Source: Oceanibaculum nanhaiense
GTDB taxonomy: Bacteria > Pseudomonadota > Alphaproteobacteria > Oceanibaculales > Oceanibaculaceae
Reading direction: 5' to 3'
DNA: 64,000 nucleotides
NCBI RefSeq assembly: GCF_002148795.1
Contig: NZ_MPOB01000001.1
Coordinates: 1 to 64,000 of the forward strand
Within the stretch, counting starts at the first letter, position 1, and the number at the start of each line of letters is the position of its first letter. The notes below the pieces were generated by a model. The model was not told the origin of the DNA. It did no database searches and worked only from the letters and a program-made list of their open reading frames with translations. Position numbers and translations under genes: made by a program. Shown here piece by piece: positions 52,521 to 61,708 of this stretch.

Positions 52521-52831
52521 GCCCGCTCGCCCATCTGCTGCGCCTGCCGATCCATTTCTATCGTTACGTCATCTCGCCGCTGCTCGGCGTGAACTGCCGC
52601 TTCGCGCCCAGCTGTTCGGAGTACGCGCTGGAAGCGCTGGCGACGCATGGCGCGCTGAAAGGCGGCTATCTTGCCGCACGGCGCATTCTGCGCTGCCATC
52701 CCTGGGGCGGATCGGGCTATGATCCCGTGCCCTCCACCGGGGCGACCGGACAGGACGGCACCGCCGCGCCTGCCTGCACACATTCCTCCCACAAGCACGC
52801 CCATGGCGGGCATGAAACGGTTACGGGCTGA
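52517..52831 (+). CDS. yidD: Membrane protein insertion efficiency factor YidD, His-rich tail
   Basis: 104 residues. [32 protein letters not shown] and [18 protein letters not shown] are the YidD signature with its conserved cysteines. YidD is a small membrane-bound helper of YidC-mediated insertion. The last 30 residues are an extra His/Gly/Thr-rich tail ([14 protein letters not shown]), not part of the usual family core. Overlap with rnpA is 4 bases; yidC begins 6 bases later. Confidence 0.95.
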   Translation: MSPLAHLLRLPIHFYRYVISPLLGVNCRFAPSCSEYALEALATHGALKGGYLAARRILRCHPWGGSGYDPVPSTGATGQDGTAAPACTHSSHKHAHGGHETVTG

Positions 52832-52837
52832 TTTGCG

Positions 52838-54712
52838 ATGACCGATCAGAAGAATCTTATCCTCGCCATTGGCGTCTCGCTGCTGATCCTGCTGGGCTTC
52901 CAGTATTTCTTCGAATTCCCGAAGATGCAGGAAAGCCAGCAGCCGCAGACGACCGAGCAGATCGCCCAGCAGGCGCGCGAGCTGGATTCCTCGCGCCCCA
53001 GCCCGGCGGCGCCCGGCGCCGATGTGACGGCGGGGACCGTGACCGCGGCCAACCAGCCGCAAACCCGTGAAGAAGTGATCGGCGCCAGCCCGCGCGTGCG
53101 GATCGATTCGCCGAGGCTGCGCGGTAGCCTGTCGCTGACCGGCGCGCGGCTCGACGACATCACGCTGAAGGATTACCGCGTCAATCCGGACAAGAGCAGC
53201 CAGAACATCACGCTGCTGACGCCGCGCGGCCTGTCCAACCCCTATTACGCCGAACTCGGCTGGGTTGCCGGCGGCGGCAGCACCGGCATCGTCGTGCCCG
53301 GCCCGGACACGGTCTGGCAGACTGACCGCGAACTGCTGGCCCCCGGCCAGCCGGTGACGCTGTCCTGGGACAATGGCCAGGGACTGCGCTTCGAGAAGAA
53401 GATCGCGCTGGACAGCGACTATATGTTCACGGTCACCCAGAGCGTGGTGAACGAGAGCGGCCAGCCGGTGAACCTGCACAGCTATGCGCTGGCCTCGCGC
53501 GGCGGCACGCCCAAGACCTCCGGCTTCTTCATCCTGCATGAGGGGCTGCTCGGCGTGTTCGACGGCACGCTGAAGGAAATCGATTACGACGATATCCAGG
53601 AAGACAAGCAGGTCGAGACGCCCTCGACCGGCGGCTGGATCGGCATCACCGACAAATACTGGCTGGTGGCCCTGATCCCCGGCCAGCAGGAGCAGGTGAA
53701 GGGGCGCTTCCTGCATACCACGCGCAACAATGACGACCGCTATCAGGTCGATTATCTGGATGCCGGCCGCGAGGTCGCCCCCGGCGCCACGCTGGAAACC
53801 GTCAACCGCCTGTTTGTCGGCGCGAAGGAAGTGCGGACCCTCGACCGTTACGAGGAACAGTACGGCATCACCAATTTCGACCTCGCCATCGATTTCGGCT
53901 GGTTCTACTTCCTGACCAAGCCAATCTTCTACGCCATCGACTGGCTGTATCATTTCCTGGGCAATTTCGGCCTCGCCATCCTGGCGCTGACCGTCGGCAT
54001 CAAGCTGCTGTTCTTCCCGCTCGCCAATAAGTCCTACAAGGCGATGAGCAAGCTGAAGGAGCTGCAGCCCAAGATGATGGAGCTGCGCGAGCGGATCGGC
54101 GACGACCGCCAGCGCCTCAATCAGGAGATGATGACGCTCTACAAGAAGGAGAAGGTGAATCCGGCCGCCGGCTGCCTGCCGATCCTGGTCCAGATTCCGG
54201 TGTTCTTCGCGCTCTACAAGGTGCTGTTCGTCACCATCGAGATGCGCCACGCCCCCTTCTTCGGCTGGATCAAGGATCTCTCGGCACCCGATCCGACGAC
54301 GATCTTCAACCTGTTCGGCCTGATCCCCTGGGACCCGCCGCAGATGCTGATGATCGGCGTCTGGCCGCTGATCATGGGCGTCAGCATGTTCCTGCAGCAG
54401 AAGCTGAACCCGCAGCCGGCCGACCCGATCCAGGCCAAGGTGTTCATGTTCCTGCCGATCGTCTTCACCGTCATGCTGGCCAGCTTCCCGGCCGGTCTGG
54501 TGATCTACTGGGCGTGGAACAACACGCTCTCCATGGCGCAGCAATATGTCATCATGCGCCGCATGGGCGTGAAGATCGGTGGCGGCAGGGACAAGACAGT
54601 CACCCCGCCGGCCGTCGCCAAGCCGAAGACCGAGTCTGACTCTGGCAACTCCTCCGGCAAGTCCGCTGGTAAGCCCGCCGGCAAGACCAAGCCCGCCAAG
54701 AAGAAGTCCTGA
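52838..54712 (+). CDS. yidC: Membrane protein insertase YidC
   Basis: 624-residue inner-membrane insertase. An N-terminal membrane anchor (NLILAIGVSLLILLGFQYFF) is followed by a large periplasmic beta domain. The conserved C-terminal membrane core starts near residue 355 (FYFLTKPIFYAIDWLYHFLGNFGLAILALT) and includes NPAAGCLPILVQIPVFFALYKVL and SFPAGLVIYWAWNN. A basic Lys/Ser-rich tail, typical for ribosome contact, ends the protein. It follows yidD by 6 bases and precedes engB by 7. Confidence 0.97.
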   Translation: MTDQKNLILAIGVSLLILLGFQYFFEFPKMQESQQPQTTEQIAQQARELDSSRPSPAAPGADVTAGTVTAANQPQTREEVIGASPRVRIDSPRLRGSLSLTGARLDDITLKDYRVNPDKSSQNITLLTPRGLSNPYYAELGWVAGGGSTGIVVPGPDTVWQTDRELLAPGQPVTLSWDNGQGLRFEKKIALDSDYMFTVTQSVVNESGQPVNLHSYALASRGGTPKTSGFFILHEGLLGVFDGTLKEIDYDDIQEDKQVETPSTGGWIGITDKYWLVALIPGQQEQVKGRFLHTTRNNDDRYQVDYLDAGREVAPGATLETVNRLFVGAKEVRTLDRYEEQYGITNFDLAIDFGWFYFLTKPIFYAIDWLYHFLGNFGLAILALTVGIKLLFFPLANKSYKAMSKLKELQPKMMELRERIGDDRQRLNQEMMTLYKKEKVNPAAGCLPILVQIPVFFALYKVLFVTIEMRHAPFFGWIKDLSAPDPTTIFNLFGLIPWDPPQMLMIGVWPLIMGVSMFLQQKLNPQPADPIQAKVFMFLPIVFTVMLASFPAGLVIYWAWNNTLSMAQQYVIMRRMGVKIGGGRDKTVTPPAVAKPKTESDSGNSSGKSAGKPAGKTKPAKKKS

Positions 54713-54719
54713 CGGCCGG

Positions 54720-55376
54720 ATGGAAAGCACCGCACAGAGCGAAGCCGAGAAAGCCGCCGCCATCGAGACCGGACGGCTGCTGTTCGCGCAGGAATGCGGC
54801 TTCGTGGCGGCAACGACAACGCTTGACCGGCTGCCGCCCGACAGCCTGCCGGAGATTGCCTTCGCCGGCCGCTCCAATGTCGGCAAGTCCAGCCTGATCA
54901 ATGCGCTGACCGGCCGCAAGACGCTGGCCCGCACCTCCAACACACCGGGCCGCACGCAGCAGATCAATTTCTTCGATCTCGGCCGCCGGATGCTGCTGGT
55001 CGATCTGCCGGGCCACGGCTTCGCCAAGGTTTCCAAGACGCAGGTGCGCGACTGGACCCGGCTGGTGAAGGATTATCTGCGCGGCCGGGTCTCGCTGCGA
55101 CGGGTGTGCCTGCTGGTCGATGCAAGGCACGGGCTGAAGGATAATGACCGCGAGGTGATGGCGCTGCTGGACCAGGCCGCCGTGGTCTATCAGGTGGTGC
55201 TGACCAAGACCGACAAGACCAAGCCGGCCGAGCTGGAAGCGACGCTGGCAAAGCTGACCGCCGAGCTGGCGAAACACACTGCCGCCTATCCCGTGCTGTT
55301 CCCGACCAGCGCCAATACCGGGGATGGCATTCCCGAATTGCGGGCCGAACTGGCCACGCTCGCCTTGCAGGTGTAA
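54720..55376 (+). CDS. engB: Ribosome biogenesis GTP-binding protein EngB (YihA/YsxC)
   Basis: 218 residues. G1 [14 protein letters not shown] (about 47-60), G2 region [12 protein letters not shown]3 [11 protein letters not shown]4 TKTDK and G5 TSANTGDGI are all present. It helps assemble the large ribosomal subunit. I start at 54720, seven bases after the yidC stop; the open frame before it is an alternative reading of yidC. It is adjacent to argB in the same direction. Confidence 0.96.
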   Translation: MESTAQSEAEKAAAIETGRLLFAQECGFVAATTTLDRLPPDSLPEIAFAGRSNVGKSSLINALTGRKTLARTSNTPGRTQQINFFDLGRRMLLVDLPGHGFAKVSKTQVRDWTRLVKDYLRGRVSLRRVCLLVDARHGLKDNDREVMALLDQAAVVYQVVLTKTDKTKPAELEATLAKLTAELAKHTAAYPVLFPTSANTGDGIPELRAELATLALQV

Positions 55377-55434
55377 CGCGCGCCTGCTAGCCATTGACGA
55401 AACAGCAAGACCGCCAATGAGGGACCGCCGCGCC

Positions 55435-56352
55435 ATGACCAGCAAGACTCCGTCCGCCCCCAGCATCAGCCCGCGCGACTGGCTCTCCACCGCCAAGGTA
55501 TTGTCGGAAGCACTGCCCTATATGCGCCGCTATGCCGGCCGCACCGTGGTCGTGAAATATGGCGGCCATGCCATGGGCGACGCGCGGCTGGCCGCCCTGT
55601 TCGCCGCCGACATGGTGCTGCTGAAGCAGGTCGGCATTCACCCGGTGGTGGTGCATGGCGGCGGCCCGCAGATCGGCGAGATGCTGAAGAAGCTGCAGAT
55701 CCAGAGCGAGTTCATCGACGGGCTGCGCGTCACCGACAAGGCCACCGTCGAGGTGGTCGAGATGGTGCTGGCCGGCTCGATCAACAAGCAGATCGTCAGC
55801 GCCATCCAGGCCGCCGGCGGCCAGGCCGTGGGGCTGTGCGGCAAGGACGGCAACCTGATCGAGGCGCGCAAGCTGGAACACCGGCAGAAGACCGATTCCA
55901 ACATCGAGAAGGTGCTGGATCTGGGCTTCGTCGGCGAGCCGATGAAGGTGAACACCGAGGTGCTGCGCGTCTTCAACGACACCAAGTTCATCCCGGTCAT
56001 CGCCCCGGTCGGCATCGGCGAGGACGGCCAGACCTACAACATCAACGCCGACACCGCCGCCGGCGCCATCGCCGGTGCGCTGAACGCCAGCCGCCTGCTG
56101 ATGCTGACCGACGTGGTCGGCGTGCTGGACAAGGACAAGAGGCTGTTCGACGAGCTGACGCTGGCCGATGTGGACCGGCTGATCCGCGACGGCACCATCC
56201 AGGGCGGCATGATCCCCAAGGTGGAGACCTGCGTGCAGGCGGTGGAAGGCGGGGTGGACGCCGCCGTCATCCTGGACGGGCGCGGCGAGCATGCGGTGCT
56301 GCTGGAAATGTTCACCGAGCACGGCGCCGGTACGCTGATCCGCAGGGGATAA
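55435..56352 (+). CDS. argB: Acetylglutamate kinase
   Basis: 305 residues, normal for Arg[13 protein letters not shown] (ATP phosphate loop), [14 protein letters not shown] and the C-terminal [21 protein letters not shown] are family signatures. It phosphorylates N-acetylglutamate in arginine synthesis. The ATG at 55435 has GAGGGA upstream; an ATG six codons earlier is less likely. It follows engB by 58 bases. Confidence 0.96.
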   Translation: MTSKTPSAPSISPRDWLSTAKVLSEALPYMRRYAGRTVVVKYGGHAMGDARLAALFAADMVLLKQVGIHPVVVHGGGPQIGEMLKKLQIQSEFIDGLRVTDKATVEVVEMVLAGSINKQIVSAIQAAGGQAVGLCGKDGNLIEARKLEHRQKTDSNIEKVLDLGFVGEPMKVNTEVLRVFNDTKFIPVIAPVGIGEDGQTYNINADTAAGAIAGALNASRLLMLTDVVGVLDKDKRLFDELTLADVDRLIRDGTIQGGMIPKVETCVQAVEGGVDAAVILDGRGEHAVLLEMFTEHGAGTLIRRG

Positions 56353-56408
56353 GCCGCACAGGCCGCCGGTTTTGGGCAGCCGGTTTGGGGCCGCTGGTTT
56401 CTTTCCTG

Positions 56409-56507
56409 AAAAGGAGACTGGCAACGACCCGAAGCGAAACTCGTTACGGCTGCTTCCTTCCGGACCTGACCGGGTTGGCGAGGACTCCGTCCGCGCCAGC
56501 CTCCCGG
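56409..56507 (-). ncRNA. ffs: Signal recognition particle RNA (4.5S)
   Basis: The minus strand carries the core GGTCAGGTCCGGAAGGAAG followed by CAGCC, the nearly invariant bacterial SRP RNA apical loop. The flanks pair: GGAGGCTGGC near the 5-prime end with GCCAGTCTCC near the 3-prime end (plus-strand 495-504 with 413-422 of this kilobase block). The result is one long hairpin of about 100 bases, the small Ffs type. It is transcribed towards argB and convergent with it. Ends are approximate to a few bases. Confidence 0.93.
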
Positions 56508-56511
56508 CCCC

Positions 56512-56540
56512 TATATCGCGCATGAGCCCGCCGGATGCAA
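56512..56540 (-). promoter_or_regulatory. Candidate promoter of the SRP RNA gene
   Basis: On the minus strand TTGCAT (56540-56535) and GATATA (56517-56512) are exactly 17 bases apart. They place transcription start at about 56505-56507, where the RNA hairpin begins. This agreement supports both calls. Confidence 0.55.
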
Positions 56541-56576
56541 GGGCGGCGGCATGCGCATACTGACGAGGGAGGCGCC

Positions 56577-57125
56577 ATGACTGCCCCGCTGCTGCTGGCG
56601 ATGGCGGAAGTCGAACTCCGGGCCGCCGACCGGGCGCGGATCGATGCCTTCCGCGCCGCCCACGATCCCCAGCATCCTCTCGTCCCGGCGCATGTCACTT
56701 TTGTCTTCCCGCATCTCCCCATCGACGAGGCGGCGGAACGCGCGCATATCGCGGCCATTGCCGGCCGCACGCCGGCCATCGATTTCGTGCTGCGCGACGC
56801 CGCCGCCGTACTGGACCCGCTGCATCCCGGCACTACCCATCTCTATCTGCTGCCAGCGGAGGGGGAGCCGACAATGCGCACGCTGCATGCCGCCCTGTAT
56901 GGCGGCCCGCTGGCGGCGGCGCTGCGCCGCGATCTTCCTTTCCAGCCGCATCTCACGATCGGCGCCTTCTCCGGCATCGATGCGGCACGGCAGGCGGCGG
57001 AGAGCTGGAATACAGACGGGCTTGCCATTGCCGGAAGAATCGGCGCGCTGTCAGTCTGCCGGTTCGCTGGCAAGACGCTGGAACGGCTGGAGCGCTGCCC
57101 GCTGAGAGCTTCGCCTGCCGCGTAA
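56577..57125 (+). CDS. 2-prime-5-prime RNA ligase / 2H phosphoesterase family protein
   Basis: 182 residues. Two HxT/S-type motifs define the 2H phosphoesterase fold: HVTFVFPH (about 38-45) and HLTIGAFSG (about 125-133). Family members ligate or open 2-prime-5-prime or cyclic phosphodiester bonds in RNA. I start at 56577 with GAGG upstream; the frame opens 14 codons earlier without resemblance. The SRP RNA gene is divergent from it. Confidence 0.85.
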   Translation: MTAPLLLAMAEVELRAADRARIDAFRAAHDPQHPLVPAHVTFVFPHLPIDEAAERAHIAAIAGRTPAIDFVLRDAAAVLDPLHPGTTHLYLLPAEGEPTMRTLHAALYGGPLAAALRRDLPFQPHLTIGAFSGIDAARQAAESWNTDGLAIAGRIGALSVCRFAGKTLERLERCPLRASPAA

Positions 57126-57207
57126 GGGTTGCTGGCACCCCGGTCCGATTGCGCTATGCTCGTTTGCACAAGAATGATCTGCCCCTAGAGCACCCCGGGA
57201 AACATCC

Positions 57208-58131
57208 ATGCCGCGAATGAACTATTACGCCTATGGCGGGCTGGACCGCGCCGCCGCCCTGCGCCAGCGCGAGGAATGGCTGGAACACACCCTGATGGAG
57301 CCGGAGACCCGGCTGGTGCCGATCTGGCGCAACCGCAATCTGGTGGCCGAGGGCGACGAGCCGAAGCCGGTGCTGCTGGAGCCAGAAGCCGCGCGCGCGC
57401 TGATGGATGGCAAGCGCCATACGGCGCTGCTGGGCGTACGCGACGGCGTGACCTATATCGCGCTCGATGTCTCCGACCTGGATGAGGAGGAGGCGCAGCG
57501 CCGCATCGCCTTGGCCGGGCCGCGCGCCAATTTCGTCGATCTGCGCGCGGTAGGTCCGCTGATGGTGCGCGAGGAGGGCTCGCTGCTGGCCTATGCCCGC
57601 GGCCTGATGTACTGGCATCTGCGCCACCGCTTCTGCGGGCTGTGCGGCCACCCGACCCTGGCGAAGAAGGCCGGGCATGTGCTGAAATGCAGCAATCCGG
57701 ACTGCGCCACCGAGCATTTCCCGCGCACCGACCCCGCCGTCATCATGCTGGTCGAGCATGAGGGCAAGGCGTTGCTCGGCCGCTCCCCGCGCTTCGCCGA
57801 GGGCATGTATTCGACGCTGGCCGGCTTCGTCGAGCCGGGCGAGAGCCTGGAGGAGGCGGTCGCCCGCGAGGTCGAGGAAGAGGCCGGCGTGAAAATCTCC
57901 AACGTGCGCTATCACTCCTCCCAGCCCTGGCCATTCCCCTCCTCGATCATGCTGGGCTTCTACGCCACGGCGGAGACCACGGACATCACCATCGACAGGG
58001 AGGAGCTGGCCGATGCGCGCTGGTTCTCGCGCGCCGAGATGCGGGATTTCGACGGGGTGAACCAGCGCCTGCCGCGCGCGGATTCCATCGCCCGCCGGCT
58101 GATCGAGGACTGGCTGGCCGAAGACGCGTGA
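57208..58131 (+). CDS. nudC: NAD(+) diphosphatase / RNA de-NADding enzyme NudC
   Basis: 307 residues. A zinc ribbon with four cysteines (CGLCGH and CSNPDC, about 143-165) precedes the Nudix domain with box GFVEPGESLEEAVAREVEEEAG (about 208-229). The SQPWPFPSSIMLGF sequence just after the box is the NudC-specific SQPWPFPxS motif. It hydrolyses NADH and can remove NAD caps from RNA. Start at 57208; a second ATG three codons later is possible. Confidence 0.96.
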   Translation: MPRMNYYAYGGLDRAAALRQREEWLEHTLMEPETRLVPIWRNRNLVAEGDEPKPVLLEPEAARALMDGKRHTALLGVRDGVTYIALDVSDLDEEEAQRRIALAGPRANFVDLRAVGPLMVREEGSLLAYARGLMYWHLRHRFCGLCGHPTLAKKAGHVLKCSNPDCATEHFPRTDPAVIMLVEHEGKALLGRSPRFAEGMYSTLAGFVEPGESLEEAVAREVEEEAGVKISNVRYHSSQPWPFPSSIMLGFYATAETTDITIDREELADARWFSRAEMRDFDGVNQRLPRADSIARRLIEDWLAEDA

Positions 58132-58184
58132 GGCGTTAGCGCGGCGGAGTCAGATTTTTTGGTAGCCCAACCACTTCTGAGACC

Positions 58185-58283
58185 GTCACCCCCGCACTTG
58201 TTGCGGGGGTCCATGCCTCCGCTAACTAGGTCATCGGCCGAGTAAGCTGAACCCTGGATTCCCGGCACAAGGCCGGGAATGAC
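58185..58283. repeat. Paired palindromic intergenic repeat (two hairpins, GTCA/TGAC ends)
   Basis: A 99-base element lies between the convergent nudC and pheA genes. It begins GTCA and ends TGAC. Hairpin 1 is CCCCCGCA/TGCGGGGG (58189-58196 with 58202-58209), hairpin 2 ATTCCCGGC/GCCGGGAAT (58258-58266 with 58272-58280). Read on opposite strands the two halves are versions of one unit: GTCA, C/T-rich hairpin with CTTGT or CCTTGT loop, then TCCA. Such GTCAT-CCCG units are dispersed in many proteobacterial genomes. It may also act as a bidirectional terminator. Confidence 0.8.
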
Positions 58284-58300
58284 TAACTATGTATTCTGTA

Positions 58301-59170
58301 TCAGCGCCCGTTCTGCTTGGCGATCTGGCGATAGGGGTTCGCCGGGTAGGTGCCAAGGATCTTCACCGCGCCCTTGGGGCAGAAGAATTTCAGCTCCTCC
58401 AGCGCGTGCTGCATCGACTGGCTTTCCGGGTGCCCCTCGGCATCGACATAGAATTGCGCCGCCTCGAAGGAGCCGCCGACCATGTAGCTTTCCAGCTTGG
58501 TCAGGTTCACGCCGTTGGTGGCGAAGCCGCCCAGCGCCTTGTACAGCGCCGCCGGCACGCTGCGCACGGCGAACACGATGGTGGTCACGACCGGCTGGTC
58601 GTCCATTGGCGGCACGATGCCCTGGCGCGCCATGATCAGGAAGCGCGTGGTGTTGTGCGCGGCATCCTCGACATTGGCGCGCAGCACCTTCAGCCCGTAG
58701 ATATCGGCGGCCAGCGGCGAGGCCAGGGCGGCGACCTCGGGATCGTGCAGCTCCGCGATCTCGGCGGCGGCGCCAGCGGTATCGGGATGGACGACGGGCT
58801 TCAGCTTCAGCTCGCGGATCAGCTTGCGGCACTGCGCCAGCGCCATGGCGTGGCTGCGCACCTGCCGCAGCCCCTCGATGGTGGCGTCCTTCGCGGCCAG
58901 CAGCGTCAGCTCTACACGCTGGAAATGCTCGCCGATGATGTGCAGGCCGGATTCCGGCAGCAGATGATGAATATCGGCGACCCGGCCGGCGACGGAATTC
59001 TCCACCGGCACCATGGCGAGATCAGCCGTGCCGCTGGACACCGCCTCCAGCATGTCCTCGAAGCTGGCGCAGGGCATCACCTCCATGTCCGGACGGGCGG
59101 CGCGGCAGGCCATGTGCGAGAAGGCGCCGGGCAGGCCCTGGAAGGCGATGATGTTGGTCGATTGCGTCAT
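58301..59170 (-). CDS. pheA: Prephenate dehydratase
   Basis: 289 residues. FQGLPGAFSHMACRAA at the N-terminus, MVPVENSVAGRV and the catalytic HNTTRFLIM (TRF) motif mark the dehydratase domain (to about 190). The C-terminal ACT domain includes GVNLTKLESYMVGG, the ESxP-like phenylalanine-binding site. It makes phenylpyruvate for phenylalanine synthesis. No chorismate mutase domain is fused. It starts 13 bases after kdsB on the same strand. Confidence 0.96.
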   Translation of the reverse strand: MTQSTNIIAFQGLPGAFSHMACRAARPDMEVMPCASFEDMLEAVSSGTADLAMVPVENSVAGRVADIHHLLPESGLHIIGEHFQRVELTLLAAKDATIEGLRQVRSHAMALAQCRKLIRELKLKPVVHPDTAGAAAEIAELHDPEVAALASPLAADIYGLKVLRANVEDAAHNTTRFLIMARQGIVPPMDDQPVVTTIVFAVRSVPAALYKALGGFATNGVNLTKLESYMVGGSFEAAQFYVDAEGHPESQSMQHALEELKFFCPKGAVKILGTYPANPYRQIAKQNGR

Positions 59171-59183
59171 GACAGGCCCTGAT

Positions 59184-59951
59184 TTAGCGGGCGGATGCAA
59201 GGAGTTGCCGGGCCCGGTCGAGGTCGGCGGGAGTATCGACGCCGAGCGGAACCGTGTCAACGCGCGCCACCTCGATGCGCATGCCGGCCTCCAGCGCGCG
59301 CAGCTGCTCCAGCTTCTCGCGAAGCTCCAGCTGGCTGGGCGGCAAGGCCACGAAGCGCGCCAGCGCCTCCCGGCGATAAGCATAGAGGCCGATATGGTGG
59401 AACAGCTCGCCCTCGCCCCAGGGGGCCGTGGCGCGGGTGAAATAGAGCGCGCGGCCGGTCTCGCCTGTGGCATTCCATGACACCACCGGCTTCACCACCT
59501 GGCTGGCGGTGCGCTCCTCGGCGATGGTAATGGGCGCCGCCAGCGTGCCGATATCGACCGCCGGATCGGCCAGCAGATCGAAGGCCCGCCTGACAATGGC
59601 CGGGTCCAGCGTCGGCAGGTCGCCCTGCACATTCACCACCGCATCGAACGCGGCTTCCGGGTCGATCCGCACCAGCGCCTGCCAGATGCGGTCGGAGCCT
59701 GACGGCAGGTCGGGGTCGGTCAGCACCGCCTGCCCGCCCGCCGCCTCGACCGCCTCTGCGATCTCCGGCTCGGCGGCGGCGACCCAGACCGGGCCGATGC
59801 CGGCCTCCACCGCGCGGCGCCAGACCTGCACGATCATCGGCTGCCCGGCGATCTCGGCCAGCGGCTTGCCGGGTAGCCGGGTCGAGGCCATGCGGGCCGG
59901 AATGATCACCACCGGGCGCGAAACCTGGGAGGAAACGGGAGCATGAGGCAT
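59184..59951 (-). CDS. kdsB: 3-deoxy-manno-octulosonate cytidylyltransferase (CMP-KDO synthetase)
   Basis: 255 residues. The N-terminal nucleotidyltransferase motif is [21 protein letters not shown], followed by [12 protein letters not shown] and [21 protein letters not shown]. It activates KDO for lipopolysaccharide inner-core synthesis in the cytoplasm. The start at 59951 (MPHAPV) is chosen over 59987, which has no resemblance. It is followed by pheA after 13 bases. Confidence 0.95.
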   Translation of the reverse strand: MPHAPVSSQVSRPVVIIPARMASTRLPGKPLAEIAGQPMIVQVWRRAVEAGIGPVWVAAAEPEIAEAVEAAGGQAVLTDPDLPSGSDRIWQALVRIDPEAAFDAVVNVQGDLPTLDPAIVRRAFDLLADPAVDIGTLAAPITIAEERTASQVVKPVVSWNATGETGRALYFTRATAPWGEGELFHHIGLYAYRREALARFVALPPSQLELREKLEQLRALEAGMRIEVARVDTVPLGVDTPADLDRARQLLASAR

Positions 59952-60202
59952 GATTTGGAACAGCTTTCTGCAACGATCGACCGACAATGCGCGACAGAAT
60001 GCCGCAGCGAAATCGCCGGCGCGAGGACGGTTTTGCGTCGCGTCGGCGGCGAAAGACGATATATCGGTGCCTCAAGGGACAGCACAGCGCCGGATTTCCC
60101 CAAGATTCACCGGCGCCGAGGCTTTCCTTTGGACACGCGCGCCGGGAATCACTAATCTCCCGCGCTCTGGAAAAGCAATACGGGACGTGACGAGGTCTCC
60201 CC

Positions 60203-60742
60203 ATGTCAACACTTGAACTGAACAAGGCCGCTGCCGGTATCCTCATCGGCGCCCTGCTGTTCATGGTGACCGGTTTCCTGGGGCATATGCTGGTGGCGCC
60301 GAAGCCACTGCAGGAAAATGCCTACAAGGTCGAGGTTGCCGAGGAAGCCACCGCCACGGCCGCCGCTCCGCAGGAATTCCAGTGGCCGGAGCCGATCGCG
60401 CCGATGCTGGCCTCTGCCGACGCTTCGGCCGGCGAGGCGCTGGTGAAGCGCTGCACCGCCTGCCACACCTTCGAGAAGGGCGGCCCGAACCGTGTCGGCC
60501 CGAACCTCTATGACATCGTGAATGCCGACAAGGCGCATCTCGGCGACTTCGCCTATTCCGACGCGATGGCCTCGGCCGAGGGCGAGTGGAATTACGAGAG
60601 CCTCAGCCGCTTCATCTTCAACCCGAAGGAATATGTGCCGGGCACGAAGATGAACTTCGCCGGGCTGAAGAAGGATTCGGACCGCGCCAACCTGATCGCC
60701 TATCTGCGGTCGCTGTCCGACAATCCGGCGCCGCTGCCGTAA
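60203..60742 (+). CDS. Membrane-anchored cytochrome c (CycM type)
   Basis: 179 residues. An uncleaved N-terminal anchor (AGILIGALLFMVTGFLGHMLV, about 9-30) and an acidic/Ala linker precede a class I cytochrome c domain. That domain has heme motif CTACH (about 85-89) and axial-ligand segment GTKMNFAG (about 149-156). This is the CycM/cytochrome c552 layout of alphaproteobacteria that carries electrons from the bc1 complex to terminal oxidase. It is divergent from kdsB and 28 bases before the HisN-type phosphatase. Confidence 0.94.
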   Translation: MSTLELNKAAAGILIGALLFMVTGFLGHMLVAPKPLQENAYKVEVAEEATATAAAPQEFQWPEPIAPMLASADASAGEALVKRCTACHTFEKGGPNRVGPNLYDIVNADKAHLGDFAYSDAMASAEGEWNYESLSRFIFNPKEYVPGTKMNFAGLKKDSDRANLIAYLRSLSDNPAPLP

Positions 60743-60770
60743 GACTCCTACCGTCGAGAAACCCGCGCCC

Positions 60771-61556
60771 GTGACCGCTTCCTGTCCTGATTCCTTCGTC
60801 CGCTTCGCCGGCCAGCTGGCCGACGCGGCGGGCGATGTCGCCCAGCGCTATTTCCGCAGCGGCGTGCAGGCCGAGGACAAGGCCGACGAAAGCCCGGTCA
60901 CCATCGCCGACCGCACCGCCGAGACGGCGATGCGCGCCCTGATCGAGAAGGAATTTCCCGAGCACGGCATCATCGGCGAGGAACATGGCAGCGTGCGCCG
61001 CGACGCCGAATGGGTATGGGTTCTGGACCCGATCGACGGCACCAAGGCCTTCCTCACCGGCAAGCCACTGTTCGGCACGCTGATCGGGCTGCTGCACCGG
61101 GGAGAACCCGTGCTGGGCGTCATCAACCAGCCGATCATCAATGACCGCTGGGTGGGCGGTGCCGGCCATCCGACCACGCTGAACGGCATACCGGCGCGCA
61201 CCCGGACCGCCGAGCACGGGCTGGCCGGCGCGATGCTGCAGACCACCTCGCCCGACATGTTCAAGGACGGCAAGTACGCCGCCTTCGAGCGCGTCGGCAA
61301 TGCCTGCAAATTCATCCATTGGGGCGGCGATTGCTACGGCTTCGGCCTGCTGGCCAGCGGCTTCATCGACATCGCCATCGAATCCTCGCTGCAGCTCTAT
61401 GACTGGGTGGCGCTCGCCCCGATCATCGAGAATGCCGGCGGCAGCCTGACCGACTGGCAGGGCAACAAGCTGGAAATCCGCGACGGCAGCTTCGACGTAG
61501 TGGCCTGCGGCGACCGCCGCCTGCTGCCCACGATCCTCGATCTGCTGAACCGCTGA
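60771..61556 (+). CDS. hisN: Inositol-monophosphatase family phosphatase, HisN type
   Basis: 261 residues from a GTG start. The metal-binding motifs are GEEHGSVRRDAEWVWVLDPIDGTKAF (about 65-90) and CYGFGLLASGFIDIAIESSLQLYDWVAL near the C-terminus. It belongs to the branch that includes histidinol-phosphatase (HisN) of actinobacteria and alphaproteobacteria. Histidinol-phosphatase is my leading assignment because of this branch; inositol-1-phosphatase or CysQ-like activity cannot be excluded. A terminator follows directly. Confidence 0.88.
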   Translation: MTASCPDSFVRFAGQLADAAGDVAQRYFRSGVQAEDKADESPVTIADRTAETAMRALIEKEFPEHGIIGEEHGSVRRDAEWVWVLDPIDGTKAFLTGKPLFGTLIGLLHRGEPVLGVINQPIINDRWVGGAGHPTTLNGIPARTRTAEHGLAGAMLQTTSPDMFKDGKYAAFERVGNACKFIHWGGDCYGFGLLASGFIDIAIESSLQLYDWVALAPIIENAGGSLTDWQGNKLEIRDGSFDVVACGDRRLLPTILDLLNR

Positions 61557-61590
61557 ACCGGCGCTTCCGACTGCGCCTGGCGGTTTTTTT
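61556..61590 (+). terminator. Intrinsic terminator after the HisN-type gene
   Basis: CCGGCGC (61558-61564) pairs with GCGCC-T-GG (61573-61580, one bulged T) around an 8-base loop, and is followed by CGG and a run of seven T (61584-61590). It starts at the stop codon of the phosphatase gene and precedes the yejA region. Confidence 0.75.
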
Positions 61591-61708
61591 ACGCGAAGTT
61601 AGTACGCCTCCCTCCTTTATCGCGCGCGATCTGCCATTATATCGCCGTTAAAGCCGGTTACCCGGATACCAGTCCGGCCCGTCCTTCGGAGAGGAGTCCC
61701 ACAAGCCC

